NCBI GenBank assembly: GCA_022795075.1
Contig: JAAWGB010000009.1
Span: forward strand, 1 to 43,497
DNA length: 43,497 bases
Direction of reading: 5' to 3'
Source: Clostridia bacterium
GTDB lineage: Bacteria; Bacillota; Clostridia; TANB77; CAG-508
Positions within the stretch are counted from its first letter, which is position 1. Each line of letters starts with the position of its first letter. Shown piece after piece: positions 1 through 11,236 of this stretch. The notes under the pieces are model-generated. The model was not told where the DNA came from. It was given only the letters and a program-made list of their open reading frames with translations, and did not search any database. A program made the translations under genes and the position numbers.

Positions 1-94
1 ATTTCTTAGCGTCATGTAGGGTAACCGAAAATCCGAATCAATATTGTTATTGTTGTCTTTGAATCATCTATTTTATTCTCAGTGAACTGTAACA
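1..94. mobile_element. MITE, right half (cut by window edge)
   Basis: This stretch closely matches the right half of the complete MITE at 34192-34437, including the GTAACCGAAAATCCGAATC block and the ATATTGTTATTGTTGTCTT block. It ends in AGTGAACTGTAACA, the terminal inverted repeat. The left half lies outside the window. Just beyond the end, positions 102-114 (GTTACAGTTCACT) form a 13-bp inverted repeat with the terminus at 81-93. No coding capacity is visible. Confidence 0.75.
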
Positions 95-147
95 ATAATA
101 GGTTACAGTTCACTAGTATAGAAATTTCAAAGCATAACAATTTAATG

Positions 148-188
148 AAAGCTAAGACTTTTCCATATATACAAAAAATCTTAGCTTT
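148..188 (-). terminator. Probable terminator of gapA
   Basis: A 10-bp perfect stem (AAAGCTAAGA / TCTTAGCTTT) lies about 22 bases past the gapA stop. The T tract on the - strand is short (CTTTCATT), so termination strength is uncertain. Confidence 0.5.
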
Positions 189-210
189 TCTTTTAATTTC
201 CCATTTAAAA

Positions 211-1281
<1,071 letters not shown>

Positions 1282-1325
1282 TCATTTACTAAAAATTCAA
1301 GTTATCTTGGCACCTTTTTTATATA

Positions 1326-1354
1326 GTATTACCTATTTTTCTTAGGCAATTCAA
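1326..1354 (-). promoter_or_regulatory. Candidate promoter of gapA
   Basis: On the - strand, TTGAAT is followed after 17 bases by TAATAC, about 110 bases upstream of the gapA start. This resembles a vegetative sigma-A promoter. In DNA this AT-rich, chance matches are common, so this is tentative. Confidence 0.35.
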
Positions 1355-1418
1355 TTCTATACCAAAAAACATTACTTTGCAAGTCCTTTTTTTGTTTTTT
1401 GACCTCGATATCTTTTGG

Positions 1419-1531
1419 TTTGTGTTTGGGTGTGTTTGGGGACAGGCACTAATTCTCCCTCTTCGTGTGTTTAGGGACAGGCACCAATTACCCCTAAATG
1501 TGTTTTTTGGGACAGGTCTGTCTTATTATCT
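1419..1531. repeat. REP family A, copy 1
   Basis: This contains two GGGACAGGCAC units and one GGGACAGGTC unit, separated by short spacers that include GTGTGTTT and ACCCCTAAATG. The same units recur inverted at 2527-2620 and 4620-4740. It lies just downstream of transposase A (1563-2369) and is its likely cognate repeat. Confidence 0.85.
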
Positions 1532-1562
1532 CTTGTCGTATTTAATAATAAATTATGTTATT

Positions 1563-2369
1563 TTATCGATTTTTTTGATATAAACTATTTTGTATCACTC
1601 TAACAGTAAGACCTAATATTCTTGCTACTTGGACTTGTGTTACACCTTTTATTTTTATAATTTTTCTTATTAGTTCATTTCTATAATCATTATTATATTT
1701 CTGAATATCCTGAATATTATAAATTCCTATCTCTTCTTTGATAAAATAAATAACTTCTTCATCTGTTAACCTATTTTTCATTTCATATTCTAATAATTCA
1801 CTACTTTCGTAAAATTTCCAGTTCTTTTTATTAAATTCTAAAAATGCCTTTTTAGTTTCCTCTTTCTTGGGTAAAAATATTTCCAAAACTTCTTGCGTAT
1901 CAACTATTTTATCTTCTTTTGATATATCTTCACTTTTAAAATATTCAAAAAAACTACTCCATCTATAATTTTCCATTTCATTTATTCCTGCTTTTAATGG
2001 ATTTTGATGAATATATCTTACTAAATTTAACATATAAGGTATATTTTCAACATTTTTACTCAAAAATCGACTTTCAAATAAATGTCCTTTTCTCTTATAT
2101 TTCTTATTAAAGTAATTGGCATAACTCGTTCCTATACAATGAATAATTTGAGATACTTTTTGATTTTCATCTTTGATTTCTAAATGAATATGATTTGGCA
2201 TTAAAACATATGAATATAATTGATATAAATAATTTTTCTTCGTTTTTCTAATAATATCTTGGAATTTCAAATAATCTTTTTCCTCATAAAAAATATCTTG
2301 TTGATTAATACCTCGTAACATACAATGATATATGCTACTGTAGCTTTTCCTTCTAATTTGTCTTGGCAA
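1563..2369 (-). CDS. REP-associated tyrosine transposase (RAYT), family A
   Basis: Y1_Tnp/HUH single-strand transposase related to IS200 TnpA, of the class that mobilises or maintains REP-type palindromes. In the 268 residues I see an MPNHIHLEI segment (the HUH histidine pair) near residue 57, a GHLFESRF block, and VRYIHQNPLKAG near residue 116, typical of the RAYT catalytic-tyrosine helix. The C-terminus (VTQVQVARILGL) looks like a helix-turn-helix. The start is TTG at 2369, with AAAGGAGG about 10 bases upstream. Family A repeats flank it on both sides, and a GTATAGCA hairpin lies upstream. It appears intact. It is only distantly similar to transposase B at 33350-34129. Confidence 0.9.
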   Translation of the reverse strand: MPRQIRRKSYSSIYHCMLRGINQQDIFYEEKDYLKFQDIIRKTKKNYLYQLYSYVLMPNHIHLEIKDENQKVSQIIHCIGTSYANYFNKKYKRKGHLFESRFLSKNVENIPYMLNLVRYIHQNPLKAGINEMENYRWSSFFEYFKSEDISKEDKIVDTQEVLEIFLPKKEETKKAFLEFNKKNWKFYESSELLEYEMKNRLTDEEVIYFIKEEIGIYNIQDIQKYNNDYRNELIRKIIKIKGVTQVQVARILGLTVRVIQNSLYQKNR

Positions 2370-2410
2370 TTTATCAAGCCTCCTTTAATTTTAATCTTTC
2401 TAAATAATAA

Positions 2411-2452
2411 AAATAGTATAGCATATTTTTTATAGTTTTGCTATACTTTTTT
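2411..2452 (-). terminator. Hairpin upstream of transposase A
   Basis: GTATAGCA (2416-2423) pairs with TGCTATAC (2439-2446), flanked by A and T runs on both sides. Placed upstream of the transposase, it could block read-through transcription, as reported for IS200. A near-identical hairpin lies upstream of transposase B (34464-34506). Confidence 0.6.
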
Positions 2453-2526
2453 ACATTTATTTACATTTAACTCTAGATTTTTTAGAAAATGACGACTAGA
2501 GATTTAATTAGTCATTTTTAGTCGAT

Positions 2527-2620
2527 TGAGACCTGTCCCAAAAAACACATTTAGGGGTAACTGGTTCCTGTCCCCAAACACACATCGAGGGTGAACTAGT
2601 GCCTGTCCCCAAACACACCC
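2527..2620. repeat. REP family A, copy 2
   Basis: Inverted relative to copy 1. It reads GACCTGTCCC, then CCTGTCCCCAAACACAC, then GTGCCTGTCCCCAAACACAC. With copy 1 it brackets transposase A, and it abuts the 3' end of the GH15 gene. Confidence 0.85.
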
Positions 2621-2633
2621 CAAAAACTTGCAA

Positions 2634-4598
2634 CTAGCTATATAATTTCTCTAACACAATCACAAACATTGCATGAGACCAACCAAGTCCCAAAACCCAA
2701 TTAGGTTTTAATGTTTGGTTATCCACTTGTTCTCCTAAAAAGCTGTGCTTTCCTGCTGTTTTTACAACAAAATCAAAAGCATCTTTAGCCTTTTTCTTTT
2801 CTCCTGTTTCTAGATAATATAATGTCATCCATAAATTAGCTATTGGCCATGGATTGCCATTTCTATAATGATCTCCTTCAAATCTTTGGTAACCGCCTGT
2901 ATAGGTTCTTAATGATAAATTTATTCTTTCGATTGTATTCGTGATTTTCTTTTCTTTTGGTTTAAATACCTTAAATGGGGTTACGCTTCCTATCATGCTT
3001 ACATCCATTTTTCTATCTTCTGCATTTCTTACATAAGATTTCTTTTCTTCGTCATACATATTTTCATCAATGTATTTTTTAATTTCTACTTGTAATTTTT
3101 CTAATTCTCTTTCACTTTTTACTATTTTTTCATCTTTTAATCGATTGTTTTCAAAATCAGAAGTATTGCCTCCTAAAATTCTATAAATTTTCATCATACA
3201 TTCAAAAGCAGCATAAATACTTGCCAAAGAATACAAATGTATTCCTTCGCACATTTCCCAAAGATCATAACTTACGTGATATCGATGTGCTTTTGGATGG
3301 TTTATATTTGCTTGTATTTCTTGCTTTACTTTATCTTTATCTTGTTCTTCTTGGGCATCAATATTTAGCCAATCTTCTACATAAAACTTTAAAAATTTTA
3401 CTGCCTTTTCACACATGGATAAACTTTCTTTTAAGAATTTCTCTGATTTTGTATATTGATAATGCTCATAAATTCCATATACTACACTTGCTGTCTCATC
3501 TACTTGATAACCCCATGCTGGTGCTAATTTTCCATCTGTAAAAAATCTTTGCTCCCACATTCCATTTCTGCTTTGAGTCTTTTTACAAAATACATGATAA
3601 AATTTTTCAGTTTCTTTTTCCATTTTTAAAATATCCAATGCTTTTGTCATAAAAACGGCATCTCTTGTCCAGCAATAGGCATATCTTCCACATTGCGTAA
3701 AATTTTCGTCAATTTCGGCAGATGCAATAATGCCTCCTGTTTCTGAATTCGTTAAAAGTGGAAACAATAAAATACTTCTTTTGTAAATATCAAAAATCTT
3801 CTCTTCATAGCTATTGGTTGGGTCTTTTAGATTCAATCCATTATGTGTTTTTACATATTTTCTCCAATATGCTTTTGTATCTGTATATTCTTTATTAAAA
3901 TCTATTTTTTTAATTCTTTCAATTTCGCTCTCAATTTGTGATATATTCTTATTTTCTCCAACTGCTATACAAATTTCTAATGTTTTCTTTTCTTTTGGTC
4001 CAATTACTCCTAAATCGTAGCAGATACTGCTATCATTTGACATTCCAATATAATCTTTGTCATAAATTTCTCCTCTTTTAATGTTCTCTTTACTACCATT
4101 AATTTGATGTTTGGAAAGTTGATATCCTTTGGCAAAAGTGGAAAAAGTGAAATCATGAGCATATTGCATCATTCCTCCATCTACAATTTTACAACTCACA
4201 TGATTATTATAATCAGACAATAATTCAGAATGTATGTAAAAGCTAGTATCTAAATCAATTTTCCCATCATTTAAGAAAGTGTATTTTTTTACCAACACAT
4301 TCTCTTTTATCATAATAAAATCTGTTTGAAGGATTTTTAAGTTAAAATAAGTATTGGTTATTTCTGTGTTCAAAATATTGGTATCGGTATCATAATACTG
4401 CTTATAAACATTGTTAATATCATCATGTAAGTAAATCAAATCCGAATGATTAATTTTTACTCCTGTATGAAAATAATCTAAATATTGCCTATAATCTTTA
4501 CTCGGAAAATAAAGTCTTTGTATTTCTCCTTTCTCTGTAAAAGTTGCTAACATATCTTTATTTCCAATCATTGCTTCATTATAATACTTATTTTCCAT
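2634..4598 (-). CDS. Glycoside hydrolase family 15 (glucoamylase-like)
   Basis: A 654-residue protein with the bacterial glucoamylase architecture: an N-terminal beta-sandwich-like domain (about 1-260), then an (alpha/alpha)6 barrel. GH15 landmarks are YCWTRDAVF near residue 315, QVDETASVVYG, YDLWEMCEG (general-acid Glu region), GDHYRNGNPWPIANLW, and LGEQVD (candidate catalytic base). GH15 enzymes release glucose from alpha-glucans. I see no signal peptide, which suggests a cytosolic role on glycogen or imported maltodextrins (inference). The start is ATG at 4598 with AGGAGGAG just upstream. The frame extends 25 codons further, but those codons are REP A sequence and unlikely to be translated. 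REP A clusters abut both ends. Confidence 0.88.
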   Translation of the reverse strand: MENKYYNEAMIGNKDMLATFTEKGEIQRLYFPSKDYRQYLDYFHTGVKINHSDLIYLHDDINNVYKQYYDTDTNILNTEITNTYFNLKILQTDFIMIKENVLVKKYTFLNDGKIDLDTSFYIHSELLSDYNNHVSCKIVDGGMMQYAHDFTFSTFAKGYQLSKHQINGSKENIKRGEIYDKDYIGMSNDSSICYDLGVIGPKEKKTLEICIAVGENKNISQIESEIERIKKIDFNKEYTDTKAYWRKYVKTHNGLNLKDPTNSYEEKIFDIYKRSILLFPLLTNSETGGIIASAEIDENFTQCGRYAYCWTRDAVFMTKALDILKMEKETEKFYHVFCKKTQSRNGMWEQRFFTDGKLAPAWGYQVDETASVVYGIYEHYQYTKSEKFLKESLSMCEKAVKFLKFYVEDWLNIDAQEEQDKDKVKQEIQANINHPKAHRYHVSYDLWEMCEGIHLYSLASIYAAFECMMKIYRILGGNTSDFENNRLKDEKIVKSERELEKLQVEIKKYIDENMYDEEKKSYVRNAEDRKMDVSMIGSVTPFKVFKPKEKKITNTIERINLSLRTYTGGYQRFEGDHYRNGNPWPIANLWMTLYYLETGEKKKAKDAFDFVVKTAGKHSFLGEQVDNQTLKPNWVLGLGWSHAMFVIVLEKLYS

Positions 4599-4619
4599 TT
4601 TTCTCCTCCTATTTTTATT

Positions 4620-4740
4620 TAGACCTGTCCCAAAAAACACATTTAGGGGTAATTTGTGCCTGTCCCCAAACACACACCAAGGGGAAATCAGTGCCTGTCC
4701 CCAAACGCACCCAAACGCACACCCAAATGCACCCCAAACT
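4620..4740. repeat. REP family A, copy 3
   Basis: It has the same orientation and unit order as copy 2: GACCTGTCCC, then two CCTGTCCCCAAAC units. It ends in a CGCACCCAAACGCAC-type degenerate tail. It fills the space between the GH15 start and the beta-CASP nuclease stop. Confidence 0.85.
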
Positions 4741-4742
4741 CT

Positions 4743-6414
4743 CTAGCCTTCGATTACGTTTATGATTTGCTTTTCTAAGTCTTTTATCTTTTCATTAATT
4801 CTGAAGATATCTTCATCTTTTAATTTATCGTCACTAATATCTTGTCTTACATAGTTATCCATATCTTTGATTTCATCTTTTAGTTTTTCTAGTCTGTCGA
4901 TTACTTCACGTCTTATAGTGGTTGTTATTTTTCTTTCTATTTTATGAGTCATTTGTACATTTGATAGGTTTTCTTCATTTTCTTGAATGCCACCTATTTC
5001 ATAGGTTTCTCCAAATCCTGGTATGGTTACATGAATGTTTGTGTCTTGTTCTATTCTTTCTTGTAAAACGTTTTGTGATTCTTCTTCTCCATGTACTAAG
5101 AAGATGTGCTTTGGTTTTTCTATGAAGGAGTAGATAAAGTTCATCAATCCTTCTTGGTCTGCATGTCCAGAATATCCTTCTATATATTCGATTCTAGCAT
5201 TTACTGCGATTTCTTCTCCAAATATTTTAACTGTTTTGGCACCATTTACAATGCTATATCCTAATGTTCCTTGTGCTTGGTAGCCAACAAACAGTATGGT
5301 GGATTTTGGATCCCACAGGTTATGTTTTAGGTGATGTTTGATTCTTCCTACTTCACACATTCCGCTTGCTGATATGATGATACTTGGTGTGCGGTCTTCA
5401 TTTAAGGCCTTGGATTCGTCTGCTGTTTGTGTAAATTTTAATCCTGGAAATTCTAGTGGGTTATCTCCTTTCATGATTTCTTCTTGGATTTCCTCTTCAA
5501 AAAGATTGGTATTTTCTCTGAATACTTCGGTTGCTGAAATGGCTAATGGGCTGTCCACATAAACATTTGATTTCATTAAGGTTTTATATTTTCTTCTGAA
5601 TTCGTCATCATCTTTTATTTCTTTTAATTTGTTAATTTCATATAGAATTTCTTGTGTTCTTCCGCACAGCAAAGGATGGAATAATTACACTTCCTCCATT
5701 ATCTAATGTTTCTGATACAATGTCTAAGAATAGTTCTGCTTTTTCATCATTTCTTAGGTGCAATCTACTTCCATATGTGGATTCCATTACTAAATAGTCT
5801 GCTCTTTCTATCATAGTTGGTGAGTCTAATAAAGGAATATCATTATTTCCTAAGTCTCCTGTAAATACAGTTTTGGTTTCTTTTCCGTCTTCTTTTGTCC
5901 ATAGTTCAATAATGCTAGAACCTAACATATGTCCTGCATCGTTAAATCTTACATGGATATCTTGCGTTATTTCTATAATTTCATCATATTGTACTGGTTC
6001 TAATACTTCTAATGACCTTGCAGCCTCTTCTGCTGTATATAAAGGTTCTAATTCTTTTTCCCCTTTTCTTTTTCTTTTTTTATTTTTCCATTCGTTTTCC
6101 ATTTCTTGAATATGACCACTATCTGGTAGCATTAAAGCACATAAATCACAGGTCGCTTTATGGGCATAAATTTTATTCCTAAATCCTTCATTGTACAATT
6201 TTGGAATTCTTCCTGAGTGATCAATGTGTGCATGGGTTAATAATACAAAATCTATGTCTGTTGGATTAAATTCAAATTCTTCTGCATTTTGTAATTCATA
6301 TTCTGCTTTTCCTTGCCACATTCCACAATCTACCAAGAATTTTTTTCCACATGCTTCTACTAAAAAATTAGAGCCTGTAACTGTTTTAGTTGCTCCTAAA
6401 AATGTAATTTTCAT
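4743..6414 (-). CDS. Beta-CASP MBL-fold RNase, +1 frameshift at CGG
   Basis: Metallo-beta-lactamase/beta-CASP nuclease of the YSH1/COG1236 type, a likely RNA-processing enzyme. The N-terminal half has the zinc-binding THAHIDHSGRIP motif near residue 60, then DAGHMLGSS and FTGDLG. The C-terminal half has ISASGMCEVGRIKHH, YIEGYSGHADQ and IFLVHGEE. The halves are in different frames. Frame 0 reads PSFAV, then CGG, and stops at TGA seven codons after the CGG. Dropping the C at 5664 gives PSFAV-GRTQEILYE, the conserved join. The span of 1672 nt is 557 codons plus one base, giving a normal 556-residue protein. ATG at 6414 is preceded by AAAGGA. The last 70 residues are charged and helical. A pseudogene is the alternative, but everything else is conserved. 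Confidence 0.88.
5662..5664 (-). other. CGG +1 shift site in the beta-CASP nuclease
   Basis: In sense direction the sequence is GCT GTG C GGA AGA ACA CAA. The frame-0 codon is CGG; reading resumes correctly as GGA (Gly of the conserved AVGRTQ). I see no Shine-Dalgarno-like stimulator or homopolymer nearby. Confidence 0.85.
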
Positions 6415-6513
6415 ATTTATTATCATTCCTTTCTTAAGGCACAAATCAGTATGAATAATTTACATTTTTGTTAATTATTCAACCTTTCATTCCTTTCTTA
6501 CTTATTTTCTATT

Positions 6514-8097
6514 TTAGTTGAAAATTTTGATTTTTTTATTCCATTTAACTAGCCAATCTTTTTTATCTATATCATCTAAACTTTCCATTCGAATTTTCTC
6601 TTCAAAAACTTCTTCATCAAATAATTGAATATAATAATTATTTTTTTCTTTTAGTATTTTAATATATAAATTTTCCAAATTAATAACTCTTACATTAAAT
6701 ATATTTCTTAAAATTTGGTAATCTATTTCTTCTTGTTTTGAAAAGCTATCTATCATTTTTAATTCATGTGCCTTATTAATTAATAATCTTTCTACTTGTT
6801 CGATTGGTTTCTTTATTTCTTGTATCTGATAAATGGCTCCTCTTGTATTAAAAGGTAATAAACAATAATATCTAAATTCATAAATTAGTTTTAACAATTC
6901 TTGTTTGGTATCTACTTGTTTTATTTTTGTTTGATAACATAGTAAAAATATTTTTTGTAAAGTTAAAATAGTATCTATTATTTCATCTTCTATATTTTCT
7001 AAGTCTAGTAATTTCAAATAATAATATTTTTGTTGCAATTCTTTTTTTAAGCTAACAAACTTTTGTGGATTTAACCATACATTTAATTTTTCTATTTTTT
7101 CTATTTTTTCTTCTCTTTCTTTTGCCATCATCTGTGATAATATTCTACTGCTAAAAATCTTTTCCTCTAAAGGTAAAAACTCATTTCTTTTTTCATATTC
7201 TTGTTGTAATAGTTCTTTATTGTTCAGGGTTTCATCCATTTGTTTAATTTCTTTTGTTAACTCTCGTTTTTCTTTTGTTATTTCTTTTATAAATTCTTCA
7301 TTATTTCCAATTTTCCTTAATTTTGTTTCAATTTGCTTTTTTTCTTTTTGTAATTTACTTTTTAGCTTAGGATTATATCGAATGGCTAATAAAACAGATA
7401 TTTTATTTAAAGATTCCATATATTTTTTTTGTAAATTTTCTCCATATTGTTTCTTTAATTTAGTTTGAAAAGATTCCATATAATCTATAATATATTCACT
7501 ATTTTTTATCCAATCTTTTAAAAATTGGTGACCAACTAATATTCTAATATTTTGATAAACTAGATTATGATACATACTTTCTATTTCTCTTGGAATGGTT
7601 GTCCAAGAATAACCATTAAAATCACGCATTGGTTCAACCATATTAATATTATCACCTACATTGATTAAGTCTGTTAAAGTTTTATCAATTACGAAATAAT
7701 GATCTTTAATGATTTTTTCTTTTTTATCGATTTTAGCAATACAGTATAACAATTTTCTTTCTATTGGGTAACAGATAATTCTTTTTCTATTCTTTTCTAC
7801 TAAAAAAGTTTTGTTTCCTAGCATTTCACTTTCTTTTGAATTCAATTTTATAACTTTTATGGTATCACAATTATTTTTTATACTATCTAATATATTTTCC
7901 ATAAATTCTTCTTTTTCTTCAACATTTGGTTTTACTTTTTCGTAATCTTTATATGCCATTTCAATTTTGTATAATATGCTAAGAAGAAGGCTTTTGGTAT
8001 TTTCGTCAAATGCCTTCTTTTCAAGAATCTTTTCTAATTCATTATTATAATCTTTTTTTACAATTTTATCTAAAAATTTATCTGTTTTCTTTTGCAA
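6514..8097 (-). CDS. Hypothetical charged, coiled-coil protein
   Basis: I do not recognise this 527-residue protein. It is lysine- and glutamate-rich, with no signal peptide and no obvious membrane segment. The N-terminal 80 residues look helical. A mixed region around residues 80-180 contains VIDKTLTDLINVGD and GYSWTTIPREIESMYHN. A long predicted coiled coil spans about 200-360, and a compact region follows at the end. It starts 30 bases after the ftsK stop and is probably cotranscribed with ftsK, with AAAGGGGAAAG upstream of its ATG. It has no in-frame CGG codon. The function is unknown; the charged helices are compatible with a cytoplasmic scaffold, but that is only a guess. Confidence 0.75.
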   Translation of the reverse strand: MQKKTDKFLDKIVKKDYNNELEKILEKKAFDENTKSLLLSILYKIEMAYKDYEKVKPNVEEKEEFMENILDSIKNNCDTIKVIKLNSKESEMLGNKTFLVEKNRKRIICYPIERKLLYCIAKIDKKEKIIKDHYFVIDKTLTDLINVGDNINMVEPMRDFNGYSWTTIPREIESMYHNLVYQNIRILVGHQFLKDWIKNSEYIIDYMESFQTKLKKQYGENLQKKYMESLNKISVLLAIRYNPKLKSKLQKEKKQIETKLRKIGNNEEFIKEITKEKRELTKEIKQMDETLNNKELLQQEYEKRNEFLPLEEKIFSSRILSQMMAKEREEKIEKIEKLNVWLNPQKFVSLKKELQQKYYYLKLLDLENIEDEIIDTILTLQKIFLLCYQTKIKQVDTKQELLKLIYEFRYYCLLPFNTRGAIYQIQEIKKPIEQVERLLINKAHELKMIDSFSKQEEIDYQILRNIFNVRVINLENLYIKILKEKNNYYIQLFDEEVFEEKIRMESLDDIDKKDWLVKWNKKIKIFN

Positions 8098-8127
8098 AAT
8101 CTTTCCCCTTTCAGCTTAAGGATTTTG

Positions 8128-10599
8128 TTATTCCTGTGTTCCCTCTTGACTAGTTCCCATTTTTAATTCATTCCATCTATCTAAAGTCATAAGAACTTCT
8201 CTTGGCTTACTTCCTTGATAGCCTGATATAACACCTCTTTCTTCCATTTGGTCAATAATTCTTCCTGCTCTTGCATAACCTACTTTAAATCTTCTTTGAA
8301 TAAAAGATGTAGAGGCTTGTCCTGTTTCTATAACTGTTTGAATTGCTTCCATTAAAAATGGATCTGTATCATCATCTTCTGCCGACTCTGCTATTTCTTT
8401 ATCTGTCTTATTTGTATTTTCAATACTTTCTAGAATATCTTCACTATATGTCGCTGTACCATTTGATTTTACAAAATCTACAATTTTTTCTACTTCATCA
8501 TCTGTTACAAATGCTCCTTGAACTCTAGATGGTTTTGGTGCACCTGATGGGAAATACAACATATCTCCTTTTCCTAGTAATTTTTCTGCACCTACACTAT
8601 CTAAAATCGTTCTTGAGTCTACTTGTGATGATACCGCAAAAGCAATTCTAGAAGGTACATTTGCTTTAATTAATCCAGTAATAACATCAACAGATGGTCT
8701 TTGAGTAGCAATTACTAAGTGCATTCCTGCTGCCCTTGCTTTTTGTGCTAAACGGCAAATTGCATCTTCTACATCGCTTTTGGCTACCATCATTAAATCA
8801 GCCAACTCATCTACAATGATAACAATTTGTGGCAATTGCCCTACTTCTTCTTCATTTTCTATTGCTTTATTATATCCTTTTAAATCTCTTACCCCTTTTT
8901 CAGCAAATAAATTATATCGGTTATCCATTTCTTGTACAGCCCACGCTAAAGCTCCTGCTGCCTTTCTTGGGTCAGTTACAACTGGAATTAAAAGATGTGG
9001 TATCCCATTATAAACTGATAATTCTACTACTTTTGGGTCTACCATAACAAATTTTACTTCACTTGGTTTAGCATGGTAAATAATACTTGTTATAATGGTA
9101 TTGATACAAACACTCTTTCCAGAACCTGTTGAACCAGCAATTAAAACATGTGGCATTTTCGCAATATCAGCTAATTGTACATTTCCTGCTACATCTTTTC
9201 CTAAAGCTATTGCTAGTTTAGATTCACTACTTTTAAATACATCACTATCTAACACTTCTCTTAAATGAACTGCTTCTCTTTCTGAATTTGGCACTTCAAT
9301 TCCTACTGCTTGCTTTCCAGGAATTGGTGCTTCAATTCTGATGGTTTCTGCTGCTAAGTTAAGGGCAATATCATCTGCTAAATTAGCAATTTTACTAACA
9401 CGTACCCCTTCTGCTGGTTTTAACTCATATCTTGTAATAGCAGGTCCTACTGAAACATTTTCAACCTTAGCTGATACACCAAAACTATGTAAGGTTTTTT
9501 GTAATTTAGCAGCTGTATCCGTTAAAGCTTTTGCCCCACCTTTTAGTGATTTTTTACTTGGTTTTCCTAAAATTTCTAATGGTGGATATTCATAATGTTC
9601 ATCTTCCACTGTCATAGCATGTTCTAACTGTAAAACTGCTCGTTTCTTTTCTTCTTTTTGTTCTTCTACATCTTTAAACAAATTACTTTCAATTACATCT
9701 GGTTGCATTTCGTTCATTGGCTCTGTTTCATCATCATCTATTTCTGGTACTTGCATTCTTTTTCTATCTTGCTTTCCTCTTAACTTAGATTGTTTAGTCA
9801 GTGGTTCTAGGTCATCATCACTGTGGTCATATTTTTTTAAACCATTTTCATCACTACTATCTACAAATCTTCCACCAAAATTAATCTTAATTTGTTCATT
9901 CATAGCTGCTCTTTCTTGTTTATTTAATTCTTTTTGTGCTTGTCTTTCTTCTTTTTCTCTTTTTCTTCTTTGTGTTAATGTTTCTTTTTGGTCTTGTTCC
10001 ATTTCTTTTCGAAGTTCTTCTCTATGAGCCAATCTTGCCTCTTTATTTTCCTCTGCTCTCTCAGCCATTTTATTAATTATGTCTGTTATATTAATGCCAA
10101 ATGTAAATACTACTAATACAATGGCAACTCCTAAACAAAGAATAATTGCCCCTATATTCCCTAGCAATTTGGTAAGTGGCATTGCTCCACATGAGCCAAT
10201 TGCTCCTCCACCTTTACTTTGTGAACCTAACAAATAAGCATCCTTTACAACTTCTGATAATTCCTTACTATTTTGCAATTCTCCAGAAGAAATTTGAAAC
10301 ACACTAAATACAATACATAAACTAACCAATAATATTCCATACTGAATTAACCTTGGATTTAATTCTTCTTTTCCCTCTGATGCTAATTTAATTGCAATAA
10401 TAAATATTCCTATTGGTAAAATATATTGCACAACCCCTAACATTCCACCTAGTATTTCGTTTAATTTTGCTCCTACTACACCTGACTTTGTATAAATCAA
10501 AACTGCCAGCAAAATACTTACTATAATTAAAACTACTACTGTTATATCTGCTTTTGATGCTGTATTTTTTTTCTTTTTATATCTTTTTTTCTTCGCCAT
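8128..10599 (-). CDS. ftsK: DNA translocase FtsK/SpoIIIE
   Basis: Membrane-anchored ATPase that pumps DNA through the division or sporulation septum. The 823-residue protein has a basic N-terminus, four predicted membrane helices within about residues 20-180, and a charged linker (180-350). The motor domain follows, with Walker [11 protein letters not shown], Walker [13 protein letters not shown], and [15 protein letters not shown]. The C-terminal winged-helix gamma domain contains [16 protein letters not shown] and recognises orienting DNA sequences in the family. The start is ATG at 10599, because the 30 upstream in-frame codons run into the REP B repeat. The gene is complete. Confidence 0.95.
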   Translation of the reverse strand: MAKKKRYKKKKNTASKADITVVVLIIVSILLAVLIYTKSGVVGAKLNEILGGMLGVVQYILPIGIFIIAIKLASEGKEELNPRLIQYGILLVSLCIVFSVFQISSGELQNSKELSEVVKDAYLLGSQSKGGGAIGSCGAMPLTKLLGNIGAIILCLGVAIVLVVFTFGINITDIINKMAERAEENKEARLAHREELRKEMEQDQKETLTQRRKREKEERQAQKELNKQERAAMNEQIKINFGGRFVDSSDENGLKKYDHSDDDLEPLTKQSKLRGKQDRKRMQVPEIDDDETEPMNEMQPDVIESNLFKDVEEQKEEKKRAVLQLEHAMTVEDEHYEYPPLEILGKPSKKSLKGGAKALTDTAAKLQKTLHSFGVSAKVENVSVGPAITRYELKPAEGVRVSKIANLADDIALNLAAETIRIEAPIPGKQAVGIEVPNSEREAVHLREVLDSDVFKSSESKLAIALGKDVAGNVQLADIAKMPHVLIAGSTGSGKSVCINTIITSIIYHAKPSEVKFVMVDPKVVELSVYNGIPHLLIPVVTDPRKAAGALAWAVQEMDNRYNLFAEKGVRDLKGYNKAIENEEEVGQLPQIVIIVDELADLMMVAKSDVEDAICRLAQKARAAGMHLVIATQRPSVDVITGLIKANVPSRIAFAVSSQVDSRTILDSVGAEKLLGKGDMLYFPSGAPKPSRVQGAFVTDDEVEKIVDFVKSNGTATYSEDILESIENTNKTDKEIAESAEDDDTDPFLMEAIQTVIETGQASTSFIQRRFKVGYARAGRIIDQMEERGVISGYQGSKPREVLMTLDRWNELKMGTSQEGTQE

Positions 10600-10640
10600 T
10601 TTTTGCACCATCCCTTCAAGAACATCATTTCTTATCGCCA

Positions 10641-10716
10641 AATTGGACAATTGGGGACGGTTCTTAATTGTCCCCTCAAAAAGGAGCAATCAAGAACCGT
10701 CCCCAATTGTCCCAAC
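10641..10716. repeat. REP family B, double copy
   Basis: Two inverted units, ACAATTGGGGACGGTTCTT and AAGAACCGTCCCCAATTGT, flank a short centre containing AAAAAGGAGCAAT. The same unit occurs singly at both ends of transposase B (33231-33265 and 34657-34684). This is therefore a solo REP pair without its transposase, placed between ftsK and the next gene. Confidence 0.88.
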
Positions 10717-10729
10717 ATCGACTTTTGTT

Positions 10730-11233
10730 CTATTTCAATTCTTTTCTACTATTTTGTATTGTTTTTATGGTATCTTCTAATGATAATTGCATTAAATTTA
10801 AAGCTTCTGACATATTGTTTCCCAATTTTTCTAAGGTATCATTTAGTACGTTTTCTGTACTAGATAATAAAGAATCTGCATATTCTTTTGTTCCTTTTGA
10901 TATTTCTCTTGACATTTCATTTGCTGTTTCAATAATTTCTGTTTTTTGGTCATATGCTTTTCTTGTAATTTCGTGTTCATCAACCATTGCTATAATTCTA
11001 TTTTCTGCTTCTTTTACGATGTCATCTGCCTCTTTTTGGGCTTCTACTAAAATTCGTTGTCTTTCTTCTTTTACCCATTTTGCTTGTTTTAATTCGTCTG
11101 GAAGTTTAATTCGGATTTCTTTGATTAAATCTAACATTTGCTCCTTATCTACTACACCTTTTGAAGAAAATGGTAGATTTTTACTCGTTTCCAATAATTC
11201 CTCTAACGTTTCTAATATTGTGAATATTTCCAT
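10730..11233 (-). CDS. Coiled-coil protein, ATPase subunit H/E-like
   Basis: This is a 167-residue, almost entirely helical protein. The middle (about 55-110) reads like the stalk of V-type ATPase subunit H/E or F-type subunit b, for example RILVEAQKEADDIVKEAENR. It also resembles DivIVA-type coiled coils. No membrane segment is visible. It ends about 14 bases from REP B, and its start lies 3 bases from the rsmD stop, so it belongs to the rsmD transcription unit. No ATP synthase genes are nearby, so a true ATPase role is doubtful. I do not assign a function. Confidence 0.7.
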   Translation of the reverse strand: MEIFTILETLEELLETSKNLPFSSKGVVDKEQMLDLIKEIRIKLPDELKQAKWVKEERQRILVEAQKEADDIVKEAENRIIAMVDEHEITRKAYDQKTEIIETANEMSREISKGTKEYADSLLSSTENVLNDTLEKLGNNMSEALNLMQLSLEDTIKTIQNSRKELK

Positions 11234-11236
11234 TGT

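Noticed and set aside
1377..1583. 68-codon + strand frame over REP copy 1
   Set aside because: It reads through repeat sequence and the end of the transposase; there is no ribosome site or homology.
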